Source: Lachnospiraceae bacterium (GTDB taxonomy: Bacteria > Bacillota_A > Clostridia > Lachnospirales > Lachnospiraceae). Taken from it: a DNA stretch of 6,941 nt. The stretch's first letter is position 1. Every line of letters starts with the position of its first letter. The notes beneath the pieces were generated by a model. That model worked only from the letters and a program-made list of their open reading frames with translations, was not told the DNA's origin and did not search any database. Made by a program: the position numbers and the translations under genes. Below, one piece after another: positions 6,024-6,941 of this stretch. The DNA lies in the NCBI GenBank assembly GCA_017437705.1, contig JAFRYJ010000211.1, positions 1 through 6,941 of the forward strand, given 5' to 3'.

Positions 6024-6422
6024 ATGGCAGTTAGAAACGAGACCGATGTTCTTATAGGCGGAAAGATCTATTCCTTAAGCGGATACGAAAGTGAGGAGTA
6101 CCTGCAGAGGATAGCGCTGTATCTCAATACAAAGATGGACGAGCTTAATGCGGATGCCTATTATAAAAGACTTAATACGGAATACAAGAGGCTCTTCCTG
6201 AATCTGAACATTGCCGACGATTATTTCAAGGCGAAGAAGTATCTGGACGACCTTGAAGCGGAGGCCGGCAGCAGGGAAAAGACGATCTACGAGCTGAAGC
6301 AGGAGGCTGTGGACAGGCAGCTGAAGATAGAAAAGCTGGAGAAGGAAAGAGAAGCCCTTAAAAAGGAGATAGCGGATCTGCAGAAGCAGGTAGTCAAGCT
6401 TGAAGCCAGACAGGGCAGATAA
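6024..6422 (+). CDS. zapA: Cell division protein ZapA, long coiled-coil form
   Basis: ZapA binds FtsZ and bundles protofilaments at mid-cell, promoting Z-ring assembly. The 132-residue protein opens with the ZapA domain: VLIGGKIYSLSGYESEEYLQ (9-28), then RIALYLNTKMDEL. A helical segment (about 45-70) follows. Residues about 72-130 are a charged heptad-like stretch rich in Glu, Lys and Leu (for example LKIEKLEKEREALKKEIADL), which should form a coiled coil. This is longer than the roughly 85-110 residues common in ZapA but matches the extended form I associate with Clostridia. The start is ATG 6024 by its ribosome binding site. It probably has its own promoter, since a 231-nt structured gap separates it from ruvB, and a canonical terminator lies 82 nt after its stop. 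Confidence 0.88.
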   Translation: MAVRNETDVLIGGKIYSLSGYESEEYLQRIALYLNTKMDELNADAYYKRLNTEYKRLFLNLNIADDYFKAKKYLDDLEAEAGSREKTIYELKQEAVDRQLKIEKLEKEREALKKEIADLQKQVVKLEARQGR

Positions 6423-6428
6423 TATAAG
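6400..6428 (+). promoter_or_regulatory. Candidate promoter for the U32 gene inside the zapA 3' end
   Basis: TTGAAG (6400-6405) and TATAAG (6423-6428) are spaced by 17 bp; matches to consensus are 4 of 6 and 5 of 6. A palindrome with arms TATAAGC/GCTTATA (6423-6442) covers the -10 box and could be an operator. It is attractive because a promoter is needed upstream of the terminator at 6505, but a match of this quality can arise by chance. Confidence 0.35.
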
Positions 6429-6492
6429 CTGAGGGGCTTATAGTGCACGCTTTGAGAGGATGCGTGCGGGGATCGCGAGCGATCATTGAATG
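6423..6492 (+). repeat. Hairpin cluster after zapA, related to that before zapA
   Basis: Three stems can be drawn: TATAAGC/GCTTATA (6423-6442), GCACGC/GCGTGC around an 11-nt loop (6445-6467), and GATCGC/GCGATC around GA (6471-6484), followed by ATTGAATG. The sequence GGATCGC-GA-GCGATC-ATTGA closely matches GGATCGC-AG-GCGATC-CTTGA upstream of zapA (5897-5916), and both follow a GCACGC-GCG spacer. The two gaps appear to contain copies of one small structured element. Confidence 0.55.
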
Positions 6493-6504
6493 AACATTTG
6501 GAGG

Positions 6505-6532
6505 GGGCACAGAGTGATTCTGTGCCCTTTTT
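6505..6532 (+). terminator. Intrinsic terminator or attenuator between zapA and the U32 gene
   Basis: Arms GGGCACAGA (6505-6513) and TCTGTGCCC (6519-6527) form a perfect 9-bp stem around GTGAT, followed at once by five T residues. This is a textbook Rho-independent terminator. The next base starts the GGAGG ribosome binding site of the downstream gene (6533-6537). Any promoter for that gene must therefore lie upstream and read through, so this may be a leaky terminator or an attenuator. Confidence 0.85.
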
Positions 6533-6541
6533 GGAGGAAAT

Positions 6542-6941
6542 ATGAAGATACCCGAGGTCCTGGCGCCGGCCGGCTCATACGAGGCCATGAAGGCGGCGTT
6601 CCGGGGAGGAGCGGACGGTGTGTATATGGGTGGTCATAAATTCGGGGCGCGGGCCTATGCCGACAACCCCGATGATGACATGCTTAAAAACGCTGTCAGC
6701 TATGCGAATTTAAGAGGGAAAAAGCTTTACCTGACCATAAACACACTTCTGAAGGACAGGGAAAAGGACGAGTTCGAAGCCTTCCTCCGGCCGCTTTACA
6801 AAGAGGGGCTTAACGGCGTCATCGTACAGGATACGGGCATTCTTAAGCTGCTTAAGGAAGAATTCCCGGGGCTGCCGGTCCACACCAGCACCCAGATGAC
6901 AGTCACCACGGGGCTGTGGGCGGACATATTAAAAGAATACG
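6542..6941 (+). CDS. U32 family peptidase-like protein (YhbU/RlhA/TrhP group), 3' partial
   Basis: The first 133 residues of a U32 family protein are present and the frame is still open at the window end. Recognisable family features are the opening IPEVLAPAGSYEAMKAAFRGGADGVYMGG (3-31), FGARAYADN (34-42), GKKLYLTINTLLKDRE (59-74), the VIVQDTGILKLL segment (93-104) and HTSTQMTVT (114-122). Despite the peptidase name, characterised bacterial members of this family (RlhA, TrhP) take part in hydroxylation of rRNA or tRNA; other members are called collagenase-like. Which activity applies here cannot be decided from the N-terminal part, because the iron-sulfur-associated cysteines described in the family lie further downstream. 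The start is ATG 6542, with GGAGG at 6533-6537 and 4-nt spacing. zapA next to a U32 gene is a pairing I associate with Clostridia. Confidence 0.9.
   Translation, partial: MKIPEVLAPAGSYEAMKAAFRGGADGVYMGGHKFGARAYADNPDDDMLKNAVSYANLRGKKLYLTINTLLKDREKDEFEAFLRPLYKEGLNGVIVQDTGILKLLKEEFPGLPVHTSTQMTVTTGLWADILKEY

Noticed and set aside
6460..6489. Nine-codon ATG frame as an attenuator leader peptide
   Set aside because: GAGAGG touches the ATG with no spacing, and the peptide (MRAGIASDH) has no run of one regulatory amino acid.
6490..6669. Short + strand frame starting at ATG 6490 across the terminator
   Set aside because: It has no ribosome binding site, reads through the terminator stem, and overlaps the U32 gene in the wrong frame.

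Overview
The window looks like housekeeping chromosome of a Clostridia-type Firmicute, most likely near Lachnospiraceae. The main reasons are the gene order (flavoprotein, cmk, ispH, rpsA, then ruvA-ruvB, zapA and a U32 peptidase family gene), strong GGAGG ribosome binding sites before almost every gene, and a ZapA of the long coiled-coil form. GC is moderate to high, yet AGG/AGA (Arg) and ATA (Ile) codons are used freely. The placement rests on gene content and order only; no search was run. Every gene lies on the + strand.

Layout. Positions 1-1278 hold the 3' end of a HI0933/BaiN-like flavoprotein gene that reads without a stop into a complete cytidylate kinase; a good internal ribosome binding site and TTG codon at 604 could also start a free kinase. 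An ATGA overlap leads to ispH (1275-2114), which overlaps rpsA (2095-3342) by 20 bp in another frame. rpsA has four S1 domains and an Ala/Pro/Glu-rich tail. Two abutting perfect hairpins (3367-3431) follow. Next come an unrecognised two-helix membrane protein (3480-4169), ruvA (4181-4774) and ruvB (4791-5792), spaced 11 and 16 nt apart and so probably co-transcribed. A structured 231-nt gap (5793-6023) carries four hairpins upstream of a candidate promoter, an inverted repeat overlapping it, and a leader hairpin. zapA (6024-6422) follows, then a second structured gap ending in a canonical terminator. That terminator touches the ribosome binding site of a U32 peptidase family gene (6542 to the window end).

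Together the genes cover nucleotide supply (CMP kinase), isoprenoid precursor synthesis (IspH), translation (S1), Holliday junction processing (RuvAB), Z-ring assembly (ZapA) and probably RNA modification (U32 family). I see no defence system, mobile element, CRISPR array or new multi-gene system. The points most worth a second look are the flavoprotein-kinase fusion, the AT-rich block inside ispH, the related hairpin modules on both sides of zapA, and the terminator fused to the U32 gene's ribosome binding site.
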